64,000 nucleotides of DNA from Cavenderia fasciculata (GCF_000203815.1 NW_004457729.1:3844674-3908673); one strand, 5' to 3'. Positions 12,289-24,104 are shown, counted from the stretch's first letter. The notes: a model not told the origin generated them from the letters alone. Numbers and translations are program-made.

Positions 12289-13316
12289 ATGTATCAAACT
12301 CAAAGTTTACCAACAACTCCACCACTACTGTACAGCAGTAATAGTACATCGGCGATGACGACAACAAGGACAACAACCACCTCTACCCTACCATATTACT
12401 CGTCTTCTGCATCGTCTTCTGTGCATCACCACCATCCCCTTGCATCGTATGGCGGTGGTCAAAACTCTTTTTATCCATCGTCTTCTTCGTCTTCGTCGTC
12501 GTCGTCATCGGCATCGTCCTCACCAACCTATGACCATCACAAGAAAAGGGAGAGATCGCCAGATAGAGATAAAACGCATACCACCTCTTCATCAATGTCA
12601 TATTACCACCAAACAACTACGACCACAACTATGACTCCTCCACTTTTATCATCATTGTCGTCTTCACCAGCTTGGCATGGTAATAATAGTAATAGTAATG
12701 GCAATGGTAGTAATATGACAATGACAAACAACCGTAGTAATAATATTAATAATAATAATAATCATCATAATAATCATAATAATAATAATAGTGGAAGACA
12801 ATCATATGTCTATCCATCTTCATCTTCTTCATCTTCATCTTTATCATATAGACCTTCATTGACAACATCACATGATTATGACCATAAAAGAAATAATAAT
12901 ATTAATAATAATTATCAGCATCAACATCAACATCAACAACCACAACATAATCATCATAATAGTAATAATATTAGTAATAATTATCAACAACAACAAGATA
13001 TTAGAAAAGATAAATATTATCCAACGACGACAACAACAATAATGACTACTACTACACCACCTTTACCATCAAATAATAATAATAATCATATACATCATTT
13101 ATCTTCATCTTATCCATCTTCATCATATTATAATAATCATAGTCAAATTAAGAGATATAAAACTTCTGAAGACTATCATCATAATCAAAATAGTAATAAT
13201 CATCACCATAATCAACCAACAACAACAACGACACCGACAACACAATATCCTGATAAATATTCTTTAGATAATCATTACCAATACAAGAATTCTTCCTCCT
13301 CCTCCTCTTCTTCTTT

Positions 13317-13347
<31 letters not shown>

Positions 13348-14559
13348 AGAATTACTCAGCCTTCACCTGGATCGAGACATTTATCAATTGATAGATCCTA
13401 CCAAAACCACCACCATCATTCCAATCACAACGCCAATAATAATAATAATAATACTAATCATTATAACAATCGTAATAATAATAATCATCAATATTATCAA
13501 CAGCAACCGCAACAACAACAACAACAACAACATTATGAACATAATCATCATAGAGGCAATTCATCTTTTAACAATTCAACATATAATAATAATAGTAATA
13601 ATAATAATAATAGTAATCGTAATTTTTCAACATCTATATCGACCCAGTCAACCATGACATCTTCATCGTCGTCATCGTTATCGACACATACAACCATTAC
13701 CAAATCTTTGAGTTCAAGTTACCATAATCATCATTCATCTTGGGATGATGAGAATAGTTTTTATCGTGTACAAATTGGAGAATATCTTATCGATAGATGT
13801 AACTATACTATATCATCAATCATCTCTTTTTTCAACAACACTTGGCTTGGATTGTCGTTGTCAAAAAATTGTTCATTTTGGTTCTAAAATTGCCCCTTTT
13901 TTTTTTTCTCTCTCTCTCTCTCTTTTCTCATTTAAAGATCAAGTAGTTAAAATAGTAGGTAGCGGAACCTTTAGTACCGTTGTCGAATGCAAAGACATTA
14001 AAAGTAATACCATTGTAGCCATCAAAATAGTTAGATCAATTAAAAAATATAGTGAAGATGCAATGGTTGAAATTGAAATTTTAGATTGTTTGGCAAGAAA
14101 TGGTATAACAAATCAAAAATAGTATGTAAACAAAAACAACCCAAAATAGACTATAATATTAATCTCTCTCTTATTTTAGTCATTGTATTAAATTATTAAA
14201 TTGGTTTAAACATCGAGATCATGTTTGCTTGGTTTTTGCCAAATATGGTATTAGTATTTATGATTTTATGAAAAATAATTATTCAAGACCATTCCCATTA
14301 TCACAAATTCAAAAAATATCACGTCAACTTTTAACTGCAATTTATAGTATGAAATAGAAATAGGAAGAAATACAACAATATATAGTTTATATATATATAT
14401 TAATCTTTTCTTTTTCTTCTTCTTTTAGCAATGCATAAAATATCATTAATTCATACAGATTTAAAACCAGAGAATATATTATTGGAGAATTCTCAATATA
14501 CTTTGGATAAATATTTACCACTACAAATTAATAATAATCATCATCATAACCATAGATCA

Positions 14560-14608
<49 letters not shown>

Positions 14609-15000
14609 GTAGACTTTCAAATCAATCTTCATCATCATCATCATCATCTTCTTCTAATTCATCAACTTTAAAAGATTATCAATTATTAGAACAAAGTGAT
14701 ATTGTAGTAATTGATTTTGGTGGAGCAACATTTGAATACAAACATCATTCTAGTATTGTTTGTAGTCGACCTTATAGACCACCCGAGATTATTCTTGATA
14801 TGGGATGGTCATTTCCATGTGATTTGTGGGGTGTAGGATGCATCCTAGTCGAACTATACATTGGGACTACACTGTTTGACACTTCCAATAGTAGACAACA
14901 CCTTGCCATGATGGAAAAGGTTATTGGTCCACTTCCATCATCAATGTATTCACGTTGGAAAAATCATATTGATAATCCTCTCTCCAAAACAAGTAACAAC

Positions 15001-15046
<46 letters not shown>

Positions 15047-15255
15047 GTAGAAATATCTATGGTGAATGTGATTCAATTGATTTGGAAAAGATACAACCTT
15101 TAAAAAGTCTAAAAGAATATTTCCATCCCGACCACGCACTCTTTTTCGATCTATCTCGTAAGCTTTTAGACTATAACCCACAAAATAGAATATCTGCTCA
15201 CGAAGCTTTACATCATCCATTTTTTCAACAACAAATTTTAAATGATATGAAATAA
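12289..15255 (+). CDS. LAMMER (CLK-type) dual-specificity protein kinase, 4 exons
   Basis: Exons 12289-13798, 13938-14121, 14180-14346 and 14429-15255 join in frame to 895 residues. About 500 N-terminal residues are Ser/Asn/His/Gln/Thr low complexity. The kinase domain starts near 505 with a glycine loop GSGTFSTV, has VAIK at K533, catalytic HTDLKPEN at about 629-636 (His-Thr-Asp as in CLK, not HRD), and DFGGA at 716. The defining motif is QHLAMMEKVIGPLP at about 777-790, one step from the canonical EHLAMMERILG. CLK kinases phosphorylate SR splicing factors in the nucleus. Two poly-Asn inserts (14563-14607 and 15000-15044) interrupt loops of the domain. The fourth exon carries most of the C-lobe and ends 30 residues after the RxxxxEAL motif. 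Confidence 0.93.
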
Positions 15256-15351
15256 AACAAATTTTAAATGGTTCGTATTTATTTCCACCCAAAAAGACAA
15301 AAAGGTAAAAAAAAACTTTAGTTTTTGTTTCATTCTATTTTTCAAAAAGAG

Positions 15352-17091
15352 ATGTCTTTGCTTAAAAGTATATTTAATAATAAATATTTGGTACATCAAA
15401 TATTTAAAGAACAAATACATAATGTATTGAATAGAGATGTGCACAAGAGATGGCCAATGACGTTGGTGTATAGGTACAATGAATGGAACAGTGTAGAGCA
15501 AATGGTGGTGCATGGGTATACAGGATTGTTGATTACAAAGTTGATGAGAAAAGAGATTGATGAAAAAGAGTTGTACAAGGTATCAACCAAAGTCATCTCT
15601 CATCTCAAAACAATCGATCAATACTTGTTCTTTAAACAATACTATCCCGCTCTATTCCCAAATTCGCCTTCAACTCTATTTGCAATTATTTGTAATACCA
15701 ATCAATTAAAACTAGTTGAATATGTATACAATCAATTAGTAATGGAAAGTCAAGGTACAAGTACAAGTGAAAAGATGGTATTCCCAACAAGACCTACGAT
15801 GGATAATTGTCTTGACAAGTTGTTAAAACAAAGAGGTACGTCGATAGACATTATCTCTTTTATTTATGGACACTTGGTGACAATGTTTGGTGACAGTAAA
15901 GGGCATAAAAGAATTGTTGGGATTGATCAAAATACTTGGACTGAAGAACTGATTGGATGGATGTATGATCGATACGGATCTAAGATATTTGATCATTTGG
16001 AAGATGATTATACACGTGATGTATTGGGATCGATGCTTCCCTTGGCTGCAATACTTGAATTGAAAAAAGGTGATATTCCATTATACGCAAGTCAAGGTAG
16101 AACGATTGGAAAGATTGTTACTATTGCAAATGGAACTAGTCGATTAGAGGCATGTAAACATTTTGCAATGATCTATGATCCATCTCGATTCACCTCTGTT
16201 GGGGTTAGATCACTTGACGAGTGTATCGATCGTATCACACGCCTTGTATTACTAGCATGTCCTGCACTAGGTGAAACGGAAAGACAAGAACAATTGGATA
16301 AAGTAATATCATCTTTATTTCTATCTGTATCATTCCCTATATATGGTCAACATACATCTATCTATAGTGATATTACCGACAGTCTAAATACATTGGATTG
16401 TAATATTATACCAATTATACAATTACAAAAGAATCAAATGCATCATTTTATTCCATTCCTCTCCCTTCAACATATCATTCAACTTGGTACGAAATATGGA
16501 TTTGATGATTCATGTGTAATAGCTAGTTTGGCAAACAAAGATGAACGTGTCACTCAGTACATACTAGATAGTAACCCAACACCAATGGATCCAGACTCTC
16601 AATACATTATTCAAGTTGGTAATGCAAACTCTCTTTTATTGGCATTGGAAGGTGGATACCTTGAATTGTCCGATGCCATCATGACGACTATTGCCGACGA
16701 AACTATTACACCTCAACTCCTAGACTATATATTCAAAAAGAATCATGGTTTCAAGAATGCAATCATTGACCACAACCAACTCGTTAGAAAGTGTCTTGAA
16801 CTTGACCTATCCTCTCAATACTTGGTCAAATCGAAAAGACATCAAAGATTTGAAGTTATGGAATTATTTTGGCCTACTCTATTCCAACTCAATGACAAAA
16901 CGTTGATTTCAAGATTAGATATTTTTAATCACCTCAATTGTTGTTCATATCTAGGTCGTAAAGGATCAATTGAATTGATTCAACAATTAATAGATTTAAA
17001 AATCAATTTGAATTTCAATGCTATACTTTTCGATGCCAAAAATTATAATCAAATTGATTTAATCAATTATTTAAAAGAAATAATCAAATAA
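15352..17091 (+). CDS. Dictyostelid ankyrin-like repeat protein, first family member in window
   Basis: Single exon, 579 residues, starting at the ATG at 15352, which puts the family motif (SIFNNKYLVHQIF) at residues 5-17. The same N-terminal block, S-[IV]-[FW]-x-N-[KT]-[YF]-L, begins three other proteins here (31.4, 40.5 and 47.5 kb). After it come 30-35-residue helical repeats resembling degenerate ankyrin repeats, for example LEGGYLELSDAIM and SYLGRKGSIELIQQLIDLKINL at the end. No enzymatic motif. Such proteins form a large amoeba-specific family of unknown function. The gene is only about 100 nt from the LAMMER kinase in the same direction, so the intergenic promoter is short. Confidence 0.75.
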   Translation: MSLLKSIFNNKYLVHQIFKEQIHNVLNRDVHKRWPMTLVYRYNEWNSVEQMVVHGYTGLLITKLMRKEIDEKELYKVSTKVISHLKTIDQYLFFKQYYPALFPNSPSTLFAIICNTNQLKLVEYVYNQLVMESQGTSTSEKMVFPTRPTMDNCLDKLLKQRGTSIDIISFIYGHLVTMFGDSKGHKRIVGIDQNTWTEELIGWMYDRYGSKIFDHLEDDYTRDVLGSMLPLAAILELKKGDIPLYASQGRTIGKIVTIANGTSRLEACKHFAMIYDPSRFTSVGVRSLDECIDRITRLVLLACPALGETERQEQLDKVISSLFLSVSFPIYGQHTSIYSDITDSLNTLDCNIIPIIQLQKNQMHHFIPFLSLQHIIQLGTKYGFDDSCVIASLANKDERVTQYILDSNPTPMDPDSQYIIQVGNANSLLLALEGGYLELSDAIMTTIADETITPQLLDYIFKKNHGFKNAIIDHNQLVRKCLELDLSSQYLVKSKRHQRFEVMELFWPTLFQLNDKTLISRLDIFNHLNCCSYLGRKGSIELIQQLIDLKINLNFNAILFDAKNYNQIDLINYLKEIIK

Positions 17092-17836
17092 ATCCAAATA
17101 AAACTTAGATAATCGATGAATTGAATTGATTAAAATTTAATGGAATGTATAAATAACTAAAACAGACTATTACGTTTCATTCATTTCATTTTCTGTTCCG
17201 TCAGAGGATGAAGAAATAAAAGTAAAGTGAGGTGAAGTGATGCCGCGTGGTCACCCAGAGAAGACGAGTTCTTTGAACCAAAAAGTGAAGTGGGGTCAGT
17301 GTATCATTAGAAAAAAAAATGAAAAAATGAAATTTATTCAAAAAGACGATTGCCCCTCTTTGTTGAGATTTACTCCTTATCAACAAACACCCTTACACAA
17401 CATCCACCTCTCTCTTTTAATTTATAAATAGTTTTTTTTTTATCAACCTTCTCCTTTCTTCTTCTTGCCAGGATACATCACGTTTTATTTTTTTATTATA
17501 TATTATTTTATTTCTCATATTTTCCAAACAAAGTAGTAGTATATTAGTCAAACAAACCTTTAATTAATTATTTAATTTAACTCTCTCTCACTCGCCGTCG
17601 TAAATCTTTAAAAAAAACAAAAAGGTAAAAAAAAAAAAAGAATTATTTAAATTAATTTTTATTAAAAGTATTGTCAATTAAGAAAGCTTGTCGTTAACAA
17701 ATTTTTTTAATCTACTATTCACTATTATTATCATTATTATATACATTTTTTAAATGTTTAAACAAACAAACTCAAAACATCAATATACGACGACTTTTTA
17801 CGAAATTTATATAGATAACAAACAAAACAAATAATA
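17092..17836 (+). other. Upstream region of the NDRG gene
   Basis: 745 nt without a supportable gene. A slightly GC-richer block around 17210-17300 is followed by T-rich and CT-rich DNA (17440-17600), then A-rich leader DNA before the start codon at 17837. Nothing specific recognised. Confidence 0.5.
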
Positions 17837-19126
17837 ATGTTAGAAGAAACAACATCACCAACACAACAACAATTAAACAAAAGTTCAAGTGGATTGAATA
17901 AAAGTTCAAATGGATTGAACAAGAGTACAAGTGGATTAAGAAATAGTAGAAGTGGAGGTAATTTACAAGTATTGGTACACGACTATACACCAACACTCAA
18001 CGAGAATGAAACTGCTCATCAAATTAAATCTACCAAAGGAAAATACAATATCACATGTTATGAAAGAAAAGGTCATCTTTGTGGTGCTGTAAACTCTCCT
18101 GTTTTAATAACTTATCATGATCTTGGTTTAAATCGTAAGACAAAAAAGAAAAAAGAATAATAATATGTTTATTAATTACCTTTTTCTTTTTTAATTTTTA
18201 TTTTCTATTTTTTATCAGATGTATCATGTTTTAATAGTTTTTTTGATCAACCAAAAGTTAGATGTATATTACCATATTTACATATAATTCATATTGAAGC
18301 ACCAGGACATGAATATAATGCACAAACGATTGATAGTGATGATTATCCAACGATGCAAGAGATGGCAGAAGATGTACTCGATGTGATAGAGTATTTCAAG
18401 GTGAAACAATTCATTGGTATGGGTGCTGGTGCCGGTGGAGGTGTTCTCACTCAATTCACAGTTGATCATCCACGTTATGTACTTGGTCTCATCTTGATTG
18501 GTTCCGATATCAAATCATTTAGTTGGTTGGAAACTGTCAAACAATGGGTTGGTTTCAACTCTATACCATCACACAAGAATCCAAACAGTGTCAAAAACTA
18601 TCTCTTGAATCATTACTATTCCGAAAATATGGAAGAAACCAATCCTGATCTTCGTGAACATTTAAAACGTGACATGGAAATGATAAACCCTGAAAATATG
18701 TGTCATTATGTTGGTTCATTCCTTAAGCGAAAAGATATTTCTCAAAGTCTTATTAAATCACTAAGGTAAACAAAAATAGAAAAAAATAGAAAATAGAAAA
18801 AAAAGAAAAAGAAAAAATAATTAACCTTCTTTTCTCTTAGTTGTAAAGTATTAGTTATAGTTGGTAAAGATTCATCGGTTTCGGATGATGTAATTGAAGT
18901 ATTTTCACACTTTAATCCAAGATATTCTACCATGTTGCAAATTCCAGATTGTGGTATTTTGGTGTCTGCCGAGAAACCAACCATGATGGTTGAACCATTT
19001 AAATTGTTTATGCAAGGTTTGGGTTATTTATTAAATTATTATGCTAGTATTGGTGATAGTCAAGAAATCCTCCCACCCAGTACTATTAATAATAGTCAAG
19101 AAATGAATTTACCACAACAAATCTAA
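17837..19126 (+). CDS. NDRG (N-myc downstream-regulated) family alpha/beta-hydrolase-like protein, 3 exons
   Basis: Exons 17837-18134, 18219-18765 and 18841-19126 join in frame to 376 residues. After an Asn/Ser/Gly-rich leader with SSGLNKSS repeats, the NDR domain begins: PVLITYHDLGLNHVSCFN matches the HDIGMNHKTCFN block of NDRG1. IHIEAPGHEYNAQT corresponds to the H-VDAPGQEEGA segment. The nucleophile-elbow position reads GMGAGAGGGV, lacking the catalytic Ser, as in other NDRG proteins, which are not active hydrolases. In animals NDRG proteins act in differentiation, stress response and vesicle trafficking. In an amoeba a developmental role is plausible but unproven. The C-terminus is short and ends in a polar tail. 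The domain call is firm. Confidence 0.92.
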
Positions 19127-19230
19127 AAAATAAATAGAAAGAAAAGAAAAGAAAAGAAAAGAAAAACAACATGTTTAAATTAAAAACAAACTTACAGAAT
19201 AGAATTATTATTATCGATGGATCGATCGAT

Positions 19231-19332
19231 CGATCAATCAATCACCTGTCTTTGCAACTCTTCAGGTTGGATTGTTTATATATTTCCTACCAATCTAAAG
19301 AGATGCAAAGACAGATGACATTGATATGATCG
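19231..19332. ncRNA. Candidate hairpin RNA (miRNA-precursor-like)
   Basis: The left arm (19231-19274) and right arm (19291-19332) are near-perfect reverse complements. The core TGTCTTTGCA (19247-19256) pairs with TGCAAAGACA (19304-19313). The pairing goes outward through CGATCA...TGATCG and inward through CTCTT and GATTG, with a few mismatches, one inner 4-nt bulge and a loop of about 16 nt. This size and shape fit a microRNA precursor or a small dsRNA source. A remnant inverted-repeat transposon or mRNA 3'-end structure (105 nt after the NDRG stop) are alternatives. Strand is not decided. Only the folding potential is seen; expression is not. Confidence 0.4.
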
Positions 19333-19586
19333 TTGTTTTTCCCCAGTGGTTCTTCTTGTTTCAATCTATGAAACCATTTGATCTTGAATCTTTTAACATT
19401 TGAATGCATAATTTAGTAGTAGTAGTTTGGTGGATAGATCTAATTAAGAAAGAAACATGATGACTAATTACCTTTTTTTTTACATTTCTTCTGTAACTTG
19501 GCTATATCTATATATATATATATATCTATATATATATCTCTTTCTAATCTTATCTTTTTTGTTCAACAATGATATTGTATTTTTTT

Positions 19587-19635
19587 TTTGGCGGCAAAAT
19601 TTTAAAATATGTGGTCGTTAAAAAGTTTGGCGCGA
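19587..19635 (+). promoter_or_regulatory. Two E2F-like sites upstream of the SLBP gene
   Basis: TTTGGCGGCAAAA at 19587-19599 and TTTGGCGCGA at 19626-19635 both match the E2F consensus TTTSSCGC, 27 nt apart, in DNA otherwise poor in GC. They lie about 800 nt upstream of the start of a histone-mRNA factor gene, a standard S-phase target. Functional assignment is inference. Confidence 0.45.
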
Positions 19636-20413
19636 TGGATGACCCGTTTTTTTGTGGGATTGGATGAAAAATTCAAATGTTTGGATGGGACAATGAGAGA
19701 GGTGCTATGAAAAGCGTGGCATTGTTGATCTTCAATTTTGTTGATTTTCACAAACAATTTTTCACGCCCAACCAAACAAGCTGTGCATCACGTGATGAAC
19801 AAACATCACCATTCTTTTTTTCTTCTTTTCTCTCCACAGCAACAATATCACAAACAGCATCATCAGAGTGTAGCCAAGTCTATAGATAAGATAGGTTCAA
19901 CAACAACATCAACAAAAGAAAGAGTTTATTATACCACTACACACATTAGTTATATAATATACAAGTATTACTCTTCTCCTTTTCTCTTTTTTTTTTTTTA
20001 ATTTACTTACGCACATTTTAATCTTTTCAAATTTATATATATATAATTATTCATTTATTTATATATATCTATCTTTTTTTTTTTTTAAATACTTTATCTG
20101 TTCTTGTTTATCTTTTTAAAAAAGAAAATATTATTTCATTATTTTATTTTCTACACAAGAGATCACCTGAATAATATTTATTAAAAAAGTTTTATCGTCG
20201 TCCGTCCGTCCTTTTGTTTCGTTTGTTCCTATACTATAAATAACTTTGCTTGTTGTAAAAAAAGAAATCAAAAACATAAAAGGTGAAATTCATTACCAAA
20301 GACCCCAACAATAAAACTACCCAAAACTAGTACTTTTTTTTTCTTTCTTTTCTCCCCACCTCTCAATCCCCCTACTCACGTCATCACCACTCCTCTTATT
20401 GTTTACAACAAAA

Positions 20414-21835
20414 ATGGCAACCATCATTCCACAACCTACCACTCCATCATCTGTTTCGGTAACCCCAAATAGACAACTTTTAAAGAATATTAAAAATCTT
20501 CCAGTTTCTTCTTCAAAGGTAAAATAAATTATAAAAAATATCAATATACAAATAATCATAATTATTTACTAACTTTTTCATTTCATTTTTATTATTTTTT
20601 TTCTACTTTAGAAACAAAACAAATTTGTAACTGTTGGAACAACACCAAAGAAACAACCAGTCTCTACTAAAAAGAATGGTACTACTACTGCTGCTGCCGA
20701 TCAATTCCTTTTTACAGCTAGTACACCATTTTCATTGACTGTCCCAAAGTTGGAAACATCTGCCAACAATTCACCAGTCAAGGAATTGTCAACTAGTGAT
20801 TTGAAGGTTTTGGATAGAGTAGGAGGAGCTGCCGTCGGTCTCATCTCTGATGATGCTGATGTTGTGCCCGCCCCATCATCTTCCGTGTCGTCCAAGCCAG
20901 CCATCCGCTACTCGGTCGACTTTATAAAGTCGTTGCAAGGAGCTGCTTCTGTCTCTGCTTTGACCCGTCCCAAGGAACTCGACTATATCGACGAGAGCCA
21001 ACGTGAAGCAGCATTGATGCAATCCGTCTACTCGTCTACAGTCTCTGCTTCGGGAGGCTCTACTTTTGGCAGTGCTACCAAAACCCGTACCCCTCTCTTT
21101 GCCTCGTACAATCAACAACACTTTGTCTCACCCAGCCCTTACAAGGCCTCGCCCTCATCGGCCACCCCCTTTTCGGCTGCTGGCACCGTGTCCCCTGCTC
21201 ACCAATTTAATTTGTCATTAAATGGCGACTCGCTAGGCGTCATCCCCATGCAATTGCGCCATCCACCCCTCCCCCTCCCTCTCCCAATGCCATCTCTATC
21301 GTCGTCGTCCAACAACAAAAAGGCATCGAACAAGCTCGTAGATAACAAGCTCGCCATGATGATGGACCAGTCCCCAGATACTGCCACCACCACCGACTTG
21401 GTCGAGAGCCTTAAAAAGATCCTCAAAGAGGACAACCCAAAGCGTCTTCAAGCCCGCCAACGCCAACTCGATATTGGTAAGGCTACCATTGGCTACAAGA
21501 CCTTTTCTACAGCCGTCTCCAAGAGCAAGAGAAAGAAATCCGATCCCAAGACCCCAAACAAGAACCAAATCTGCAGCAAGAGAAGCTGGGATGGTCAAGT
21601 CAGAAAATGGCGTCGTCTACTTCATCAATATGATCCAGTTGGTACTCCTCTAGAAGATGACGATGATTTATTAGACGATGATTTGGAAGAGGAAGATTTG
21701 GAAGAGGAAGAGGAAAATGATCAAATGAATCAAAATAATCAAAATAATAATAACAATTTCTCGTTTGTAAATACTTCAATTCCTCAAATTTCAAGTGTCT
21801 ATGATAATATTACACCTGAAATGTTATCATTGTAA
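20414..21835 (+). CDS. Histone RNA stem-loop-binding protein (SLBP), 2 exons
   Basis: Exons 20414-20518 and 20612-21835 (phase 0) give 442 residues. The RNA-binding domain lies at about residues 310-380. It holds LQARQRQLDIGKATIGY, equivalent to RRQKQINYGKNTLAY of animal SLBP, then DPKTPNKNQ with the TPNK motif (about 349-352), then SKRSWDGQVRKWRRLLHQYDP, equivalent to SRRSWDQQIKLWKVALH. SLBP binds the stem-loop at the 3' end of replication-dependent histone mRNAs and directs their processing, export and translation. The 300-residue N-terminus is Ser/Pro/Ala-rich without recognised domains, and the C-terminus has an acidic run (EEEDLEEEEEND) and poly-Asn. Its presence implies that histone mRNAs here carry stem-loops. 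E2F-like sites upstream suggest S-phase control. Confidence 0.88.
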
Positions 21836-22149
21836 AAAAAAAAAAAAATTATTAATATCCTACAAAAATAATATGTAAAATTTACTTGCTACAACTATTT
21901 TAAAATAAACTTATACAATTCAATTATTACGATTAATGTAGTGCACGTTAATCATTTAAATAAATAAATATAAATTAAAAAACAAAGTAGTAAATCCAAC
22001 CAAGTCTTTTTTTTTCCCAAAACTATCAAAGTGTCCAAGTGTAAAGTAACAATGCCAAAGTGTAAAATAATAATTAATCAGTCAGGTTAAATCAATAGTC
22101 CAAAGAGTCTCTTTTTGGAAAACTTTACAAAATTTGTTTCATCATTATA
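21836..22149. other. Short gap between convergent SLBP and alpha/beta hydrolase genes
   Basis: 314 nt of AT-rich DNA forming the two 3' flanks. Poly-A and AAATAAA-type stretches occur near 21835-21975. No gene seen. Confidence 0.5.
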
Positions 22150-23183
22150 TTATATTATTGGAGAAGAAGAAGAAGAAGAAGAAGATTCTTGTTGTGAAAT
22201 TGAAATTGGCGAAGGTGGATTAATTTCATTATTATTATTATTGATTGGAGTAATTGGTAAATTTAATAATTCTAAAACCCAATTACATAAATCTTTTGCC
22301 AACATTTTCTCTTGTCCACCATAAAAATGATCAATATTTGGATAAATCTTGTGTTTTAATTTATCTTTATCTCCTTTCATTTCATTCATTCTAAATATGG
22401 AATAAAAAGTTAATGAATATATAATATTATAATTATGATTATTCTTTTCTATTTCCAATTCTATTTTTACCTTTGTTTAAATTTAGTGGTACCAGTAAAA
22501 TTATCTTGATCACCAATAACAAAATATTTTGGTTTGTTTAATAATAGAGCAGGATCTAATAGATGACCTAATAACATTAGAGTAAGAGGACCAAATGGAA
22601 AAGAGACTGCTACAGCTCCAATGATTGCATCACGTTCAGATGCAATAGACATGCCAATCACAGATCCATAACTATAGCCAATGATAATGATACGAGATGG
22701 ACGACGATCGAGTGGCACCTCGTTTAATAGATAGTCGACTGCTCCAAGTGTATCTGCTCTTTCAGAGCCACCTCTCCAACTACCACTACCAGTACTCTTG
22801 CGAACACCTCTAAAGTTGAAACAGAGTGTTGGTACGTGTAAATGATTTGTGATATAGCTTGCAAGTCCCAATACAACATTATTTTGGTAGCATCCTCCCA
22901 ACATGGGGTGAGGATGTGTAATGACAATACCAACATCCATCAATTCTCTGTATACTGCACTGTCTTTGTTTGCATTGTGTTCATCTTCAATGTATGATAG
23001 AAATCCTTCTAAATGTACAGGTGTCTTGTCTTCTTTACCTTGTACTTGAATGGTTACATTCTTTTTACCAACTTTTGATGGTCTTAGATAGGGTGGTGAT
23101 AATATAGAAGTTGAAGGAGGTGAAGGTGAAGAAGAAGAAGTAGTTGTACTAGAGTCGGTAGTTGACGACGTTGATGATGACAT
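22150..23183 (-). CDS. Alpha/beta hydrolase (COG2945-like), 2 exons
   Basis: Exons 23183-22471 and 22390-22150 join across an intron (GTAAAA to ATTTAG) to 317 residues. The Ser/Thr/Pro-rich leader (1-40) is followed by the oxyanion segment HPHPMLGG (90-97), FNFRGVRKSTG, and a nucleophile elbow G169-YSYG with Ser171. The likely acid is in GDQDNF (D225 or D227), and the His is in DHFYGG (H259) in exon 2. Thus a complete Ser-Asp-His triad is visible. The HPHP..GG and DHF features fit the COG2945 type of small hydrolases with esterase or peptidase activity. The C-terminus is a poly-Asn and Ser tail. Substrate unknown. Confidence 0.82.
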
Positions 23184-24104
23184 TCTAGATATTTCAAAAT
23201 GTTACAATAATATGATATTATATTATATGATATGATATTAGTATTGTATTGGTTGGTTTCCCTTTACAATATAAATAAATAAATAAATAAATAGATAATC
23301 TATAAAAAAAAAAAAAAAAAAAAGTAAACGACACCCCTTTTTTTTTTTGACCTATTATAATTTAATTTTTAAAAATATTTTTTAATTTAATTTTTCGAAA
23401 CGACACTGGTCAGTTGACAAAAGATCTTTGCCATTGAATAGTAGTTTTCTTCATTTTCGTTGTTGTTGTTTTCATTTCAATGCATATATTCTTTTGATGT
23501 AGTTTTGTTATTTAAATTTAATTAATGATCCCATTCGTATTGACCAATAAATAGGTATTATTACAATGCACCTCTCTTGGAAAACCTCACTGGTCTTGAT
23601 GACATTATTGAACAAAACGAGGAGGAATTCTAAAACTCATCTCGGATGTGATATGTACGAGTAGCTATATATTTTTGGTAGTCAGTGGTCTAGTAACCGA
23701 CAAGAGTTGATTTTCAAAATCTTCAATATATATTTTTCGGGGGTACAATACATCTTTAAATGTATTGTTGTAAGATATAGAAAATGTTCATATGCTTAGA
23801 ATAAGATTGGGTACTAATATGACTCTTTCTGTTACATAATTTATAAACCAACAAGCAAAAGAATACTGCTTGCAAGTATATATCTCTTAGTTTATCAACA
23901 ACCATGGCTGGTTCAACTATTATTAAAAAAACAAAACCGATTGAGAAAACTCGTATCCAAAAAATTGGCCTTCTGGTTGAGATGTTAAAAATCTCGTTTA
24001 TCGCGTGGAGATAAAGGGAAAATACAAGAATTCTATCACAAAGACCATTTTTTTGCAGGCGGTATAAATACCGCAAACTACTAAATTCAACAGCCAAAAA
24101 AATT
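23184..24104. other. Intergenic region before tRNA-Ala
   Basis: About 920 nt. The first part (23210-23400) is ATATG repeats, (AAAT)n, a 20-nt A tract and T tracts. The rest is unique AT-rich DNA with no supportable ORF; a 113-codon minus-strand frame at 23756-24097 has no recognisable product. A short hairpin GCGGTAT-AA-ATACCGC at 24059-24074 places a TATAAATA box 34-41 nt upstream of the tRNA. Confidence 0.5.

Larger units (their letters stand above)
19127..20413 (+). other. Intergenic region between NDRG and SLBP with hairpin and E2F-like sites
   Basis: About 1.3 kb without a supportable coding gene. It contains a run of AAAAG repeats after the NDRG stop, the long imperfect hairpin listed separately, two E2F-like sites, a 12-bp CATCACGTGATG palindrome with a central E-box at 19786-19797, and long T/A-rich leader DNA before the SLBP start. 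Confidence 0.6.

Noticed and set aside
12440-13657. Alternative-frame ORFs rich in Ile, His and Arg within the LAMMER kinase leader
   Set aside because: Shadows of the Asn/Ser/His low-complexity coding frame; they do not connect to any domain.
23756-24097. 113-codon hydrophobic minus-strand ORF before tRNA-Ala
   Set aside because: AT-rich DNA gives hydrophobic residues by chance; no family, and it reaches into the tRNA upstream region with its TATA box.
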